From CAVUPF01 sp963777915 (GTDB taxonomy: Bacteria > Actinomycetota > Thermoleophilia > Solirubrobacterales > 70-9), in NCBI GenBank assembly GCA_963777915.1, contig CAVZSH010000005.1, positions 1,116,001-1,180,000 of the forward strand: a stretch of 64,000 nt of DNA, read 5' to 3'. This document shows, piece after piece, positions 50,999 to 59,085 of this stretch. Numbering within the stretch: the first letter of the stretch is position 1; every line of letters begins with the position of its first letter. The position numbers and the translations under genes were made by a program. Under the pieces are notes generated by a model. It worked only from the letters and a program-made list of their open reading frames with translations, was not told where the DNA came from and made no database searches.

Positions 50999-51270
50999 TC
51001 TGCTTTCTACTGCGTCGCAGAACTTTAGGACAAGCCCCTTCACAATCCTCATCCGAGGCTCGTGCTCCACAATTCGCCTTCCTCGTGGGAGGAAGGTGTG
51101 GTGGGCATCCTTCTTGGTCTGGGTCTTTGGTTAATAGTGCTCCGTTAGGTCGATCGAGGCGGATGGAGAAAGGGAGTCTCGGGCGGCAACCGTCTCGCCA
51201 CGGACCAGGCCGGTGTCACGGCGTCCATCAGCTCGAACCGAACACGCCCAGGTCGACGGATGAAACAGCT

Positions 51271-51287
51271 AGCGCCACCCGCTGGCG
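51271..51287 (+). repeat. Left half of a terminator split by the intron
   Basis: AGCGCCACCCGCTGGCG on the plus strand. Together with 53368-53385, which is nearly its inverse complement and is followed by five T in all, it formed one hairpin terminator before the intron inserted between them. Confidence 0.6.
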
Positions 51288-51326
51288 GTCGGGTAGCCGG
51301 GGCGGTTACCCGCCCCGGCTCCCACG

Positions 51327-51357
51327 GAACCGTGCTTGCGCTGTTCGCACACGGCTC
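51327..51357 (-). ncRNA. Group II intron domain V
   Basis: Minus strand GAGCCGTGTGCG, small loop region AACAGCGCAAG, then CACGGTTC: the catalytic hairpin with its AGC-type triad region and asymmetrical bulge, as in bacterial introns. Confidence 0.8.
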
Positions 51358-51408
51358 TTCGGGACGGCGGGTTATGACCCCCGCCGCCGGCCGGTTGTCG
51401 GCCTCGCG

Positions 51409-52944
51409 TTATCGCCAGTCGAGCACCATTTGCGCTCGACCTGGGGCGATGATGTCTCGGCGCCAATCGCGGTGCAGATCGACCAGTCGGGTCAGGCCGT
51501 GCTCGGTGAAGTACTCCACCGGCATGGCCTTATCGACGGCCGGGACGTGGCTGAGGGCCCACGTGGACCTGCGTCCAGCGTAGACCTGACCCCACGCGCT
51601 CTGCCGCCTGACACCGAGCTTGATGAGGTTGCGAGCAATCGTCCTGGATCGTCTCCAGTGCTTGAGCACGATCGCGCGCAGACGCCGACGGATGTGGGCG
51701 TCCAACGCACGCAGTACGTACTCCTCGCGAGCCGCGGCAATCCCGAAGAACCCGTGCCAACCGCGCAGCCACACGTTGATCCTGTGGATGCAGCTATGCA
51801 GCGTGCCTCCCCAGGATCGTGGCGTGAGTTCGCGGATGCGTGCCATCGCGTTGCGCTTGGTGCGCTGCGAGAGCAGCACCTCCACCGTCCCCGACTGCGG
51901 CTCGCGCCGCAGGCAGAAACCGAGGAAGTGGCGGTCCTCCGGTCGGGCGACGGCGGACTTGTCGCGATTGATCTTCAGGCGCAGGCGCCCTCCGATGAAC
52001 CGCTCAAGGCCGGCCATCACCCGCAACCCGGCCCGCTCGCTGCGCACGTAGACGTTGCAGTCATCGGCGTAGCGGGCGAACCGGTGACCACGCCGGGCGA
52101 GCTCTTGGTCGAGCTCGTCCAGCACGATGTTGGAGAGCAGCGGGCTGAGCGGCGAGCCTTGCGGCACGCCCTCATCGACGCCGATCACAACACCGTCCGG
52201 CAACACGACCTTGGCTCTCAGCAACCTGCCGATCAGGACGAGCAGCCGCCGATCCCCGACTCGCCGCGCGAGCCGCGCCATCAGCCGCTGGTGGTTGACG
52301 CGATCAAAGAACTTCTCCAGATCGACGTCAACCACCCACTCGTATCCGTCCTGCAGGTGCTGGGCGGCTTCGGTCACTGCCGTGTGGCAACTGCGACCAG
52401 GTCGAAACCCGTGACGCGACGGATGGAACGTCGGCTCGAACACAGGCTCGAGCACCTGCCTCACGGCCTCCATCACCACCCGATCGACCACGTTCGGGAT
52501 TCCCAACCCGCGCTGCCCGCCGCCCGCCTTCGGGATCAGCGCCCGGCGAACCTCGCCCGGACGCCAACGTCCTTCCAGCAGGTCACGGCGCAACCCCGGC
52601 GACACGGACGGCCACTGCTCTCGCAGCGCCGCCACCGTGACCCCGTCAGGGCCAGGAGCACCCTTGTTCGACACAACCTTCGACAACGCCGAGTCCAAAG
52701 ACTCGACGACCTCATCCATCATCGCGGGCGCGCACTGCCGCGGGTTGACGATCGCCTTCGGCACCCCCATCGCACGAGGGCTCCCTTGCGGGACTTCTGC
52801 TGTCGCGATCGGCAATCGCAGCTGCGACGCCGCTTCTTCGACCGGGACCGCCTTCCCTTGCCCGCCTGGGCTCGACCCGTCGGGCTGGACGGGCGTTACC
52901 CCGCCGTCCGGTACTACGCGGTCCTCCGACTTCTGCTGGGCCAT
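51409..52944 (-). CDS. ltrA: Group II intron reverse transcriptase/maturase
   Basis: 511 residues. Reverse transcriptase blocks are GAPGPDGVTVAALREQW, RRALIPKAGGGQRGLGIPNV, YEWVVDVDLEKFFDRVNHQR, GVPQGSPLSPLLSNIVLDEL and the catalytic YADD at residues 292-295. A maturase (X) domain follows (WGGTLHSCIHRINVWLRGW, IVLKHWRRSRTIARNLIKLG). There is no endonuclease domain, as expected for class C. The ATG at 52944 is chosen; a longer in-frame reading upstream lies in intron RNA. Confidence 0.9.
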   Translation of the reverse strand: MAQQKSEDRVVPDGGVTPVQPDGSSPGGQGKAVPVEEAASQLRLPIATAEVPQGSPRAMGVPKAIVNPRQCAPAMMDEVVESLDSALSKVVSNKGAPGPDGVTVAALREQWPSVSPGLRRDLLEGRWRPGEVRRALIPKAGGGQRGLGIPNVVDRVVMEAVRQVLEPVFEPTFHPSRHGFRPGRSCHTAVTEAAQHLQDGYEWVVDVDLEKFFDRVNHQRLMARLARRVGDRRLLVLIGRLLRAKVVLPDGVVIGVDEGVPQGSPLSPLLSNIVLDELDQELARRGHRFARYADDCNVYVRSERAGLRVMAGLERFIGGRLRLKINRDKSAVARPEDRHFLGFCLRREPQSGTVEVLLSQRTKRNAMARIRELTPRSWGGTLHSCIHRINVWLRGWHGFFGIAAAREEYVLRALDAHIRRRLRAIVLKHWRRSRTIARNLIKLGVRRQSAWGQVYAGRRSTWALSHVPAVDKAMPVEYFTEHGLTRLVDLHRDWRRDIIAPGRAQMVLDWR

Positions 52945-53367
52945 CGACCGTCGTCCTCTCGTTCTCCGGCCTACCGGCCAACCTCGCCGGGACCCAGCAG
53001 ATCTCCCGAGGTAAGGCGTTGAGATTTCGCCGCGATCGCGTCGCCAATACGCCCGCCAGAGCAACAGGAACAGGGCATTGCTGCCGCGAGCCAGCTCACC
53101 CTCCGGCGGACGCCTTCACGGCGCTTCACTTTCGTTCGCGACCACAGCGCATCTACGGCTTCCTTCAGACCCGTCCTCACGGAAGCCCGCCGGCCAAGCC
53201 GTCCGCCGACGTGCCGCCCGGTCGATTCCGGGCCGAGCCCTTGCCTCATCGATGTTGGATTCCCCCTGTTGGGGCTCCAGGTCAGGACTTTCACCTCCGA
53301 TCTCAACGTCATGCTCGGCACACCCGTCAACCCCTACGGGGTTCCCCGCACCTGCGGCGCGGTGACT

Positions 53368-53385
53368 GCGCCAGCGGGCGGCGCT
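53368..53385 (+). repeat. Right half of the split terminator
   Basis: GCGCCAGCGGGCGGCGCT, followed by TTTTGG. It pairs with 51271-51287 across the intron (16 of 18 positions over the longer arms). Confidence 0.6.
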
Positions 53386-53738
53386 TTTTGGCAAATAGGT
53401 CGGCGGGGGCCGACCTATGGTCGGGTGGGTGAGGGACGGAACGGCTGGGCTGGCGATGGTGGGCCTGCGGAACGCTCGCCTGTACTAGCGCGAAGCGCGG
53501 ATCAGGCGGCCCAGAGTGTTCCACCGGGAAGCACAATCCCCCGCCGCCCCCAGAGGCAAAGCCAAGGAGGCGGCGGTTTATTCAAAACCCGCCTTCACCC
53601 CTCTCGCAGTCACAAATTAGTTCTCCGAGAGAGGGGTGAAGGCCCTGGCAACCACCTTGAGTCGCCTGTGCTCGTCCCGCTGTCACCCAAGTCGCGTGGT
53701 ACTCGTCTGGCAAAGACCCTCGAGTCGCCCCTCCCCCG
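53386..53738. other. Interval without gene; inverted repeat inside
   Basis: About 350 bp downstream of the intron with no coding signature. The hairpin at 53591-53643 is the only clear structure. Confidence 0.4.
53591..53643. repeat. 15-bp perfect inverted repeat
   Basis: GCCTTCACCCCTCTC (53591-53605) with its exact complement at 53629-53643 and a 23-nt AT-richer loop. It could end transcripts of the lipoprotein gene that is read toward it. Confidence 0.5.
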
Positions 53739-54476
53739 CTATTCGAGGATCCGCGAGCCGTGGTGTGAGAAGCCTCGGGGAATCGGGCCATGGAGGTCGT
53801 AGCGAAGGTGGAGGTAGACCCTGTAGTCGCCCTGCTGGGTCAGTTCGTTGAGGAGCACGGTGACGCGGGGGCGCCTCACCACCCGGTTCGGGCAGCGACG
53901 GCAGCCGCCGCGCAGGTAGGCGTGCCCGGTGGCATGGGCGGTCGATTCGCCGAAGCCGCTCCAGCGCAGGCCGTAGAGCTGGAGGGAGCCGTCGCGCTTG
54001 AGGAGCATGCTCGTGGGCTCGTGGATGAGGCGGCGGGTGGGGACGTTGGCGCGAACGACGGCTGGCGCCTGTTCGAACGGCACTCCGCCCGGTTCGGCGA
54101 GGAAGGTGGCCCGCGTGTGAGGACAGCTCGGGAACTCGCGTTCGACCGCGACCACCGTACCTTCGACCCGATCCGGGGCGACGAACGTCGCTTCGATCGT
54201 CTGCCCTCTCGAGTCGAGGAAGCTCCAATGGCCGTTGGCGTCGATCGGGTCGGTGTTGGGGAGGTGCGATTCGTAGGTGCCGCAAAAGCCCCAGTTGAAG
54301 CGGAAGCGGGCGTTGAGGACGTTGCCTTCCTTCACTTCGAAGCTCACCGGCAGGCCGGCCGAGGTGGTCGCGTGCCACTTCCCTTCGACCGGGACAACGC
54401 CGGCGCCGGCGGCGGTGGTGGCGCAGCCCAGCACCAACAGCACGAACGCACAGATGAGAGCGGCGATCCTCCCCAT
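53739..54476 (-). CDS. Probable lipoprotein
   Basis: 245 residues from the ATG at 54476 (MGRIAALICAFVLLVLGC). The hydrophobic segment ends in VLGC, a lipobox, so the mature chain is likely lipid-anchored at C18. The domain has GKWHATTSAGLPVSFEVKEG, FNWGFCGTYESHLPNTDPID and FLDSRGQTIEATFVAPDRVE, a beta-rich fold repeated in shorter form in the second half (VPTRRLIHEPTSMLLKRDGS). The Cys pair GGCRRCPNRVV is near the C-terminus. Function unknown. Confidence 0.65.
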   Translation of the reverse strand: MGRIAALICAFVLLVLGCATTAAGAGVVPVEGKWHATTSAGLPVSFEVKEGNVLNARFRFNWGFCGTYESHLPNTDPIDANGHWSFLDSRGQTIEATFVAPDRVEGTVVAVEREFPSCPHTRATFLAEPGGVPFEQAPAVVRANVPTRRLIHEPTSMLLKRDGSLQLYGLRWSGFGESTAHATGHAYLRGGCRRCPNRVVRRPRVTVLLNELTQQGDYRVYLHLRYDLHGPIPRGFSHHGSRILE

Positions 54477-54602
54477 GTCTGCGACCCTAACCGGCATGCA
54501 CCGCGAAGTCGATGCCATGAACGTAATCGGCTCATGACCGGCCGCGCCGGCCCCGGCCCTCGGCAGTCGGTGAGGACCGGCCGATCCGATGGTATTCACG
54601 GG

Positions 54603-55136
54603 TCACGCGAGGAAAACGAAACCCCGGCGGGGTCGAGGCTTCAACGAACGGGCGTCTCGCAGCGCACGTCGAAGATCCGTTTGCCCGACTGGAGCGCGTT
54701 GCGGCCGGTGAACATGCCGACTACGGTCCACGAAAGCTGGACCACGTCGGCATTCTTGTCGGCGCGGAGCATTGCCATAGGCCGTCGGATCCAGGTAGCG
54801 GTCATCGCTCATGCTGATCACAAGGTCATAACCCTCGAGCTTCGCGGCGGTAGGGGTTTCCGTGCCACCTTCTTCGCCGGCATCGAGGATTTCGACTGAG
54901 GCGACATCGGGGAAGGCGGCGAGCTGTTTCTGCAATTCAAGGGGGGGTTTTTCGTCTGCTTCGACGATCACCACCCGGTAGGCGCCCGGAGATGCGCCTG
55001 CTTGGCCAGCGGCAACTCCAAGCAAAGCGAGGGCGGCGAAGAGCGATACGAGGAGACGAAACCGGATCGACGACACGCCGCGAGACGATACGGCAATGTC
55101 GTATCCAACGCCACTCCTTGTCGTTACAGGACTCAT
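54603..55136 (-). pseudogene. Truncated exported protein
   Basis: From ATG 55136 the frame has a signal segment (RLLVSLFAALALLGVAAGQA) and a domain YRVVIVEADEKPPLELQKQL, VASVEILDAGEEGGTETPTA, YDLVISMSDDRYLDPTAYGN. At about 54775 this coding sense ends: the following residues in the same frame are basic and unlike a protein. In another frame the HNH-protein-like remnant begins. The gene is therefore cut short and fused to foreign DNA. Confidence 0.55.
54641..54772 (-). pseudogene. Remnant of an HNH-protein N-terminus
   Basis: A 43-residue frame, MLRADKNADVVQLSWTVVG, FTGRNALQSGKRIFDVRCE. It matches the first 37 residues of the HNH protein at 56506-57042 (MLSADKNADVVALPWTFIGL) at most positions and then stops. 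It lies directly after the truncated exported gene, which points to a recombination junction near 54775. Confidence 0.65.
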
Positions 55137-55168
55137 GAGGCATACGCGGCAAGCCGATTAGGTGATCG

Positions 55169-55462
55169 ATGGAGATCGAATCGCTGAATACCGAGCCGCG
55201 GGCGGCCGGTCAGCATGCCCGTTCGCACGCTCACGAGCTGGCGACGCGCATGTTGGTGGTGCTCGGGCTATTGCTGTTGATCCTGCTGAGCGCTGGTCCG
55301 CTGCTTGGGCTTCGCGGCCCGGCCCTGATCGGGGTCGAGTTGGCGGTGATCGGGGCGATGGTCGTCGCAAATCGTGTGTCTGAGCCCAAATTTGATCGCT
55401 GGCTGCGTGGAGCACAGGGCGAGGAGAGCGTCGAAGAGTGCTCTCCACCCCGGGGCTTGTAG
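55169..55462 (+). CDS. Small membrane protein
   Basis: A 97-residue protein with MLVVLGLLLLILLSAGPLLG (28-47) and a second hydrophobic stretch ALIGVELAVIGAMVVANRVS. It ends in an acidic tail. No family recognised. It precedes the nuclease-domain gene by 32 nt and may be co-transcribed with it. Confidence 0.5.
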   Translation: MEIESLNTEPRAAGQHARSHAHELATRMLVVLGLLLLILLSAGPLLGLRGPALIGVELAVIGAMVVANRVSEPKFDRWLRGAQGEESVEECSPPRGL

Positions 55463-55494
55463 AGAGGCCGATGACTGATTAGGATCGGCGCGCT

Positions 55495-56493
55495 GTGGAG
55501 GCGCCGGAGAAGCTCGCTTCGTACCAGCGCTGCCGTGAGCAGATTGGCGAAGCCTGGGAGGAATTCCAGGGTCGCAGGCGGGAACGGCTGCAACAGCGAG
55601 AGCGTTACGGCCACGCGGCGGAGCGGGTGACTGAGAACATCCTCGAGGACCTGTTCACGAAGGTGCTGGATTGGCCGCTCGCCGACGTCAACATGCAGGT
55701 CGGCTACGCCGACATGCTGCTGACGCGGCTCGGCGTCAAGCACCTCATCGTGGAGGCGAAGCGGCCGGGCGCATTGGCGGGGAATCCACGCGCAGCGGAG
55801 CAGGCGCTGCAACAAGCCTGTGGATACGCGAGGGAGCAGAAGGTGCATAACGTCGCGGTCAGTGACGGCCACGTCATCTACGCGGCAGAGGTGATTCACG
55901 ACACGGCGGCGGATGGCCATGGCGGCCTCCAGCCTCGCTGCTATGCGACGCTGGACGGAGAGGAGCCCTCGCGCTCGGCTGAGGAGCTGTTCTGGATCAG
56001 CAGGCACGGGATCTACCGTCCCTCGCAAAAGCGGACACAGGCACCGACACTGCCAGCGGACTGGGAAGGGGCGTTCGGCGCGGAGGGCGTGCTCGCGGTC
56101 GCCGAGGAGCCGCTACACCCAAAGTACCGCTTGCCCGCCCGCTGTTTCGCCTATGTGGGCGATGAAGAAGATCCGAAGAGCTGGCACCTCCCGTTCCTGT
56201 ACGCCGACGGGAAGGTCGACACGCGACGACTGCCCAAGGCGGTGCAGTCAATCCTCAGTAACTACCGAGGCGCGACGTTGACGAGCGTGCCGGAGGCTTC
56301 AATCCCGGACGTGCTGGTGCGGTTGGGCTGCGCGGCGACGACTGAGGACAAGATGCCGAATCAGTGCGAGAACGCAGCGGCGGCCTACGTTCAGCTGGCG
56401 GAGGCGTTGGAGCAGATAGGGCGGGCAAGAGAGGTGAGGGCGTTGGATGCACTTGGTCCGGGCGAGGCAGAGTCGGAGCCTGCCGGGGAGTAG
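55495..56493 (+). CDS. Type I restriction-like nuclease domain protein (HSDR_N)
   Basis: 332 residues from a GTG. The N-terminal domain is a PD-(D/E)xK nuclease of the type I restriction R-subunit kind: TENILEDLFTKVLDWPLADV, then D73 in VGYADMLLTR and E87-A-K89 in LIVEAKRPG. Next is QALQQACGYAREQKVHNVAV, the usual continuation, and a C-terminal region without helicase motifs. It is thus a stand-alone nuclease domain rather than a full HsdR. No HsdM or HsdS is nearby. Possible defence or repair role. Confidence 0.7.
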   Translation: MEAPEKLASYQRCREQIGEAWEEFQGRRRERLQQRERYGHAAERVTENILEDLFTKVLDWPLADVNMQVGYADMLLTRLGVKHLIVEAKRPGALAGNPRAAEQALQQACGYAREQKVHNVAVSDGHVIYAAEVIHDTAADGHGGLQPRCYATLDGEEPSRSAEELFWISRHGIYRPSQKRTQAPTLPADWEGAFGAEGVLAVAEEPLHPKYRLPARCFAYVGDEEDPKSWHLPFLYADGKVDTRRLPKAVQSILSNYRGATLTSVPEASIPDVLVRLGCAATTEDKMPNQCENAAAAYVQLAEALEQIGRAREVRALDALGPGEAESEPAGE

Positions 56494-56505
56494 CGGAGTG
56501 CGCGA

Positions 56506-57042
56506 TTACAGGGAGTCGCTCTTGCGTTGGTTGCAGTCAGCACAGAGAAGTTGGAGGTTCTCCACAGTCGTCGCACCGCCGTGGGCGACCGGGAGAATGT
56601 GGTCGTATTGGAGGTCGAAGTTCGACCCGCACTCAACGCAGCGACCTCCATCTCGCTCGAAGACGGCTCGCCGCACCTCGACCGGGACCGGCACCCGTGT
56701 CGGTCGTCCCTCTTCTTCGGCACGCATCAGGCTGTGGGCAGTCTGAAGCGAGCGCTGCGCCTTGCGCTCGCGCTGAAGGACAAGGGCCTTGACATCATCG
56801 ACAGCGAGGCTGTCGTCCTCCCAGTAGATGCAGTCGTGAAACCACCAGTACCGGCGCTTGCCAAGCTCCAGGAGGACGACCGGCTCCTCCATCTGGAGCG
56901 CGCGGGCACGTTCGACCCAGGGCCGCTTCCAGCGCACATCGAAGGTGCGTTTGCCGGATTGCAATGCATAGCGACCAGTAAATAGGCCGATAAACGTCCA
57001 GGGAAGGGCGACAACGTCGGCGTTCTTGTCGGCGCTGAGCAT
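56506..57042 (-). CDS. HNH endonuclease family protein
   Basis: A 178-residue protein. The C-terminal HNH domain has CVEC (135-138), YDHILPVAHGG with D147-H148, N162 and CADCNQRKSD, all the expected metal and catalytic residues. The N-terminal region (MLSADKNADVVALPWTFIGL, KRRYWWFHDCIYWEDD) is a separate conserved domain, of which a broken copy lies at 54641-54772. It is convergent with the nuclease-domain gene at 55495. Probably cuts DNA; a defence role is possible. Confidence 0.8.
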   Translation of the reverse strand: MLSADKNADVVALPWTFIGLFTGRYALQSGKRTFDVRWKRPWVERARALQMEEPVVLLELGKRRYWWFHDCIYWEDDSLAVDDVKALVLQRERKAQRSLQTAHSLMRAEEEGRPTRVPVPVEVRRAVFERDGGRCVECGSNFDLQYDHILPVAHGGATTVENLQLLCADCNQRKSDSL

Positions 57043-57370
57043 GGACCAAACCTAACGCCGGTCGCTGACGGATGACGCCGACCAAGTCTCGGTGGTGTTG
57101 CGCCAGCACCAAGCGAGACAGATGGGTCGCGCAGGAAGCTCGCAGCCCGGCCCAAGATGTCGGTGGAGGAGGCGCGAAGGCTGCATGGAAGGTTGGTGGG
57201 GGCGATTGAGGCAGGCGCCGCCTGCGCTGGCCCACCTGGCTGCGTAGGTGGGCCTTCTCGGCGGCGGACAGAAATCTATGGCTAACCGGCCTCCTGAGGA
57301 ATCGCGCAATCGAGCCTGCTTGCCCCGCACAGCGATGCGGAAGCGCCTTGGACAGGCGGGATACCGACAT

Positions 57371-57416
57371 TGGACATCTCGCCGGACACCTATCTGGACA
57401 AATAGTGCTCTATAAT
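57371..57416 (+). promoter_or_regulatory. Fic promoter with three 12-bp direct repeats
   Basis: YGGACA occurs at 57371, 57383 and 57395, a regular 12-bp spacing, just before TATAAT at 57411-57416. The fic ATG follows 7 nt later, so the message is probably leaderless. The repeats are placed where an autoregulator would bind. The rest of 57043-57370 shows nothing recognisable. Confidence 0.6.
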
Positions 57417-57423
57417 CTGCTCG

Positions 57424-58629
57424 ATGAGCTCCCCTCGCACCTACCGCGATAGCCACCCGCACATCGAGTTCGGCCTCGACCTCAGGCGCATGTCCTCAGC
57501 GACGTGGGTCCTTCTGGGCGAGGCAAAGTCGAAGAGCCTGCACGTCGGCCGCTCGCTGCTATCGCCAAGTGCGGCGCAAGAGCTGCTCGCGGTCTACTTG
57601 GCGAAAGGCTTTCTCGCCACCACGGCGATCGAGGGCAACACCCTGTCCGAGGAGGAGGTGAGGCGGATCCTCGACCGCACGCTCGAGTTACCGCCGTCAC
57701 GGGAGTACCTGGAGAAGGAGATTGACAACGTCTTGCAGGCATACAACGTCGTGGGCCAGGAGGTCCTCGCCGACCCTCAATCGCAGTTCAGCGTCGAGAG
57801 GTTGTGCGAATACAACCGAATGATCCTCGACGGCCTGGAGGTGGAAAAGGACGTTGTGCCGGGCCGCATCCGCACACACTCTGTCGTCGTCGGCCCATAC
57901 CGCGCGGCCCCGGCCGAGGACGCCGAGCACCTCCTCGAGCGGCTGTGCGACTGGTTGAACGGAGGCGAGTTCGACGCCCCCGAAAAGCAGCCCGAGCTGG
58001 TCGCTCCGTTGGCGATCGTCAAGGCGGTCCTCGCACACCTCTACCTGGCCTGGATCCATCCTTTCGGAGATGGCAACGGGCGTACCGCTCGGCTGCTCGA
58101 GCTGCAGATCCTGCTCGCCGCCGGCTTTCCCGTCCCAACCTGCCAGCTGCTGTCCAACCACTACAACCTGACGCGATCCGACTACTACCGCCAACTGGCG
58201 CTATCGAGTCAGGGCCAGGACGGCGTCGTGTCCTTCATCCACTATGCCGTGCGAGGATTCGTTGATCAGCTTCGCGAACAGCTCGAGGTGATTAGGACGG
58301 TCCAATTCGAGGACCGCTGGGAGCAATTCGTTTACCAGCGGCTTGGCGAGAGACGGGGCGACACGGATAATAGGCGCCTGCACTTGGTCCTCGACGTATC
58401 TCGGGCGCACCACGAGTCGGGCGAGCCGATCGCCAAGCGGGCCATCCCCGAACTGACACCGAGGCTTGCCGCCGCCTACGCCGCGAAGACCGAGAAGACG
58501 CTAACCCGCGATCTCAATGCGATCAAAGACGTTGGTCTGCTACGGCAAGAAGGACGTGGATGGGTGCCGGTCGACGAGCAGATTCAGCGTCTGCGTCCTC
58601 CGGCGGCCGATGGCGTTCTGTGGGATTGA
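57424..58629 (+). CDS. Fic family AMP-transferase
   Basis: A 401-residue protein with the catalytic motif HPFGDGNGR at 212-220. The inhibitory helix motif TTAIEGN (66-72) lies N-terminal, so it belongs to the class that is kept off by its own N-terminal helix (Glu70). The C-terminal 100 residues (LHLVLDVSRAHHESGEPIAK, LTRDLNAIKDVGLLRQEGRG) look like a winged helix, which fits self-regulation. Fic proteins usually AMPylate target proteins. No separate antitoxin gene is adjacent. Confidence 0.85.
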   Translation: MSSPRTYRDSHPHIEFGLDLRRMSSATWVLLGEAKSKSLHVGRSLLSPSAAQELLAVYLAKGFLATTAIEGNTLSEEEVRRILDRTLELPPSREYLEKEIDNVLQAYNVVGQEVLADPQSQFSVERLCEYNRMILDGLEVEKDVVPGRIRTHSVVVGPYRAAPAEDAEHLLERLCDWLNGGEFDAPEKQPELVAPLAIVKAVLAHLYLAWIHPFGDGNGRTARLLELQILLAAGFPVPTCQLLSNHYNLTRSDYYRQLALSSQGQDGVVSFIHYAVRGFVDQLREQLEVIRTVQFEDRWEQFVYQRLGERRGDTDNRRLHLVLDVSRAHHESGEPIAKRAIPELTPRLAAAYAAKTEKTLTRDLNAIKDVGLLRQEGRGWVPVDEQIQRLRPPAADGVLWD

Positions 58630-58654
58630 GGTTCGGATCTCCTACAGTTCTGCT

Positions 58655-59085
58655 TTGAACGGTGGCCGGGAAAGGGTGCCGGGCGAGGTTCTAGAGAAAC
58701 AGGCGCAGTAGGCCGTCGACTACGTCGTGGTCGGACCAGGCGGGATCTTCACGATCGAGACCAAAGCCAATAGAGGCAAGGTCAGGGTCGATCACGTCGA
58801 GGCGCGGATGCTGAAGCAGGCCTACGCGGAGAAGAAGCTGATCGAAGAGATCACTGGGCATGACGTCGGAGGGCTGCTCGTGTTCAGCGAGGCGTGGCTG
58901 ATCGGGTCGGTGCCAGCTCGGCGGGAGGGGGTGACGGTGCTGCCGGCGCGAATGCTCGCCTGGTACATCTCGCGGCGGAAACCGGTGATGTCGGTAGAGG
59001 AGGCGCGGGGGTGCATGGGAGGCTGGCGGCGTTGGCGCCTGGCTCCCGCGCAACGGCTTGGACCACCAAGAGAAATCCCTGGCGT
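58655..59085 (+). pseudogene. NERD nuclease-domain pseudogene
   Basis: The frame reads ERVPGEVLEKQAQ, then a TAG at 58709-58711, then AVDYVVVGPGGIFTIETKA and DHVEARMLKQAYAEKKL. This is the NERD core (DYVVVGPGG...IETK with the catalytic E-x-K) interrupted by an amber codon. Later parts are GLLVFSEAWLIGSVPARREG and MLAWYISRRKPVM. There is no start or N-terminal region after the fic stop. Truncated 5' end plus stop means inactive, unless the stop is read through. Confidence 0.65.

Larger units (their letters stand above)
51288..53351 (-). mobile_element. Group II intron, class IIC-like
   Basis: Read leftward. The 5' end at 53351 is GTGCGGGGAACCCC, matching the GUGYG consensus. Domain V is at 51327-51357 (GAGCCGTGTGCG ... 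CACGGTTC). Domain VI follows: a perfect 10-bp stem CCGGGGCGG-type with a GTAA tetraloop, a bulged A, then CCCGAC, so the intron ends AC at 51288. The 2.06-kb unit carries a reverse transcriptase. Insertion into a terminator hairpin is the habit of class C introns. Boundaries are inferred from structure and could be off by a few bases. Confidence 0.8.

Noticed and set aside
50953..53022. A 689-residue rightward frame over the intron
   Set aside because: It is antisense to the reverse transcriptase, whose catalytic YADD and maturase regions are clear.
57388..57393. A -35 hexamer for the fic promoter
   Set aside because: At 17 bp from TATAAT the bases are ACCTAT, which is not like TTGACA; only the -10 is supported.
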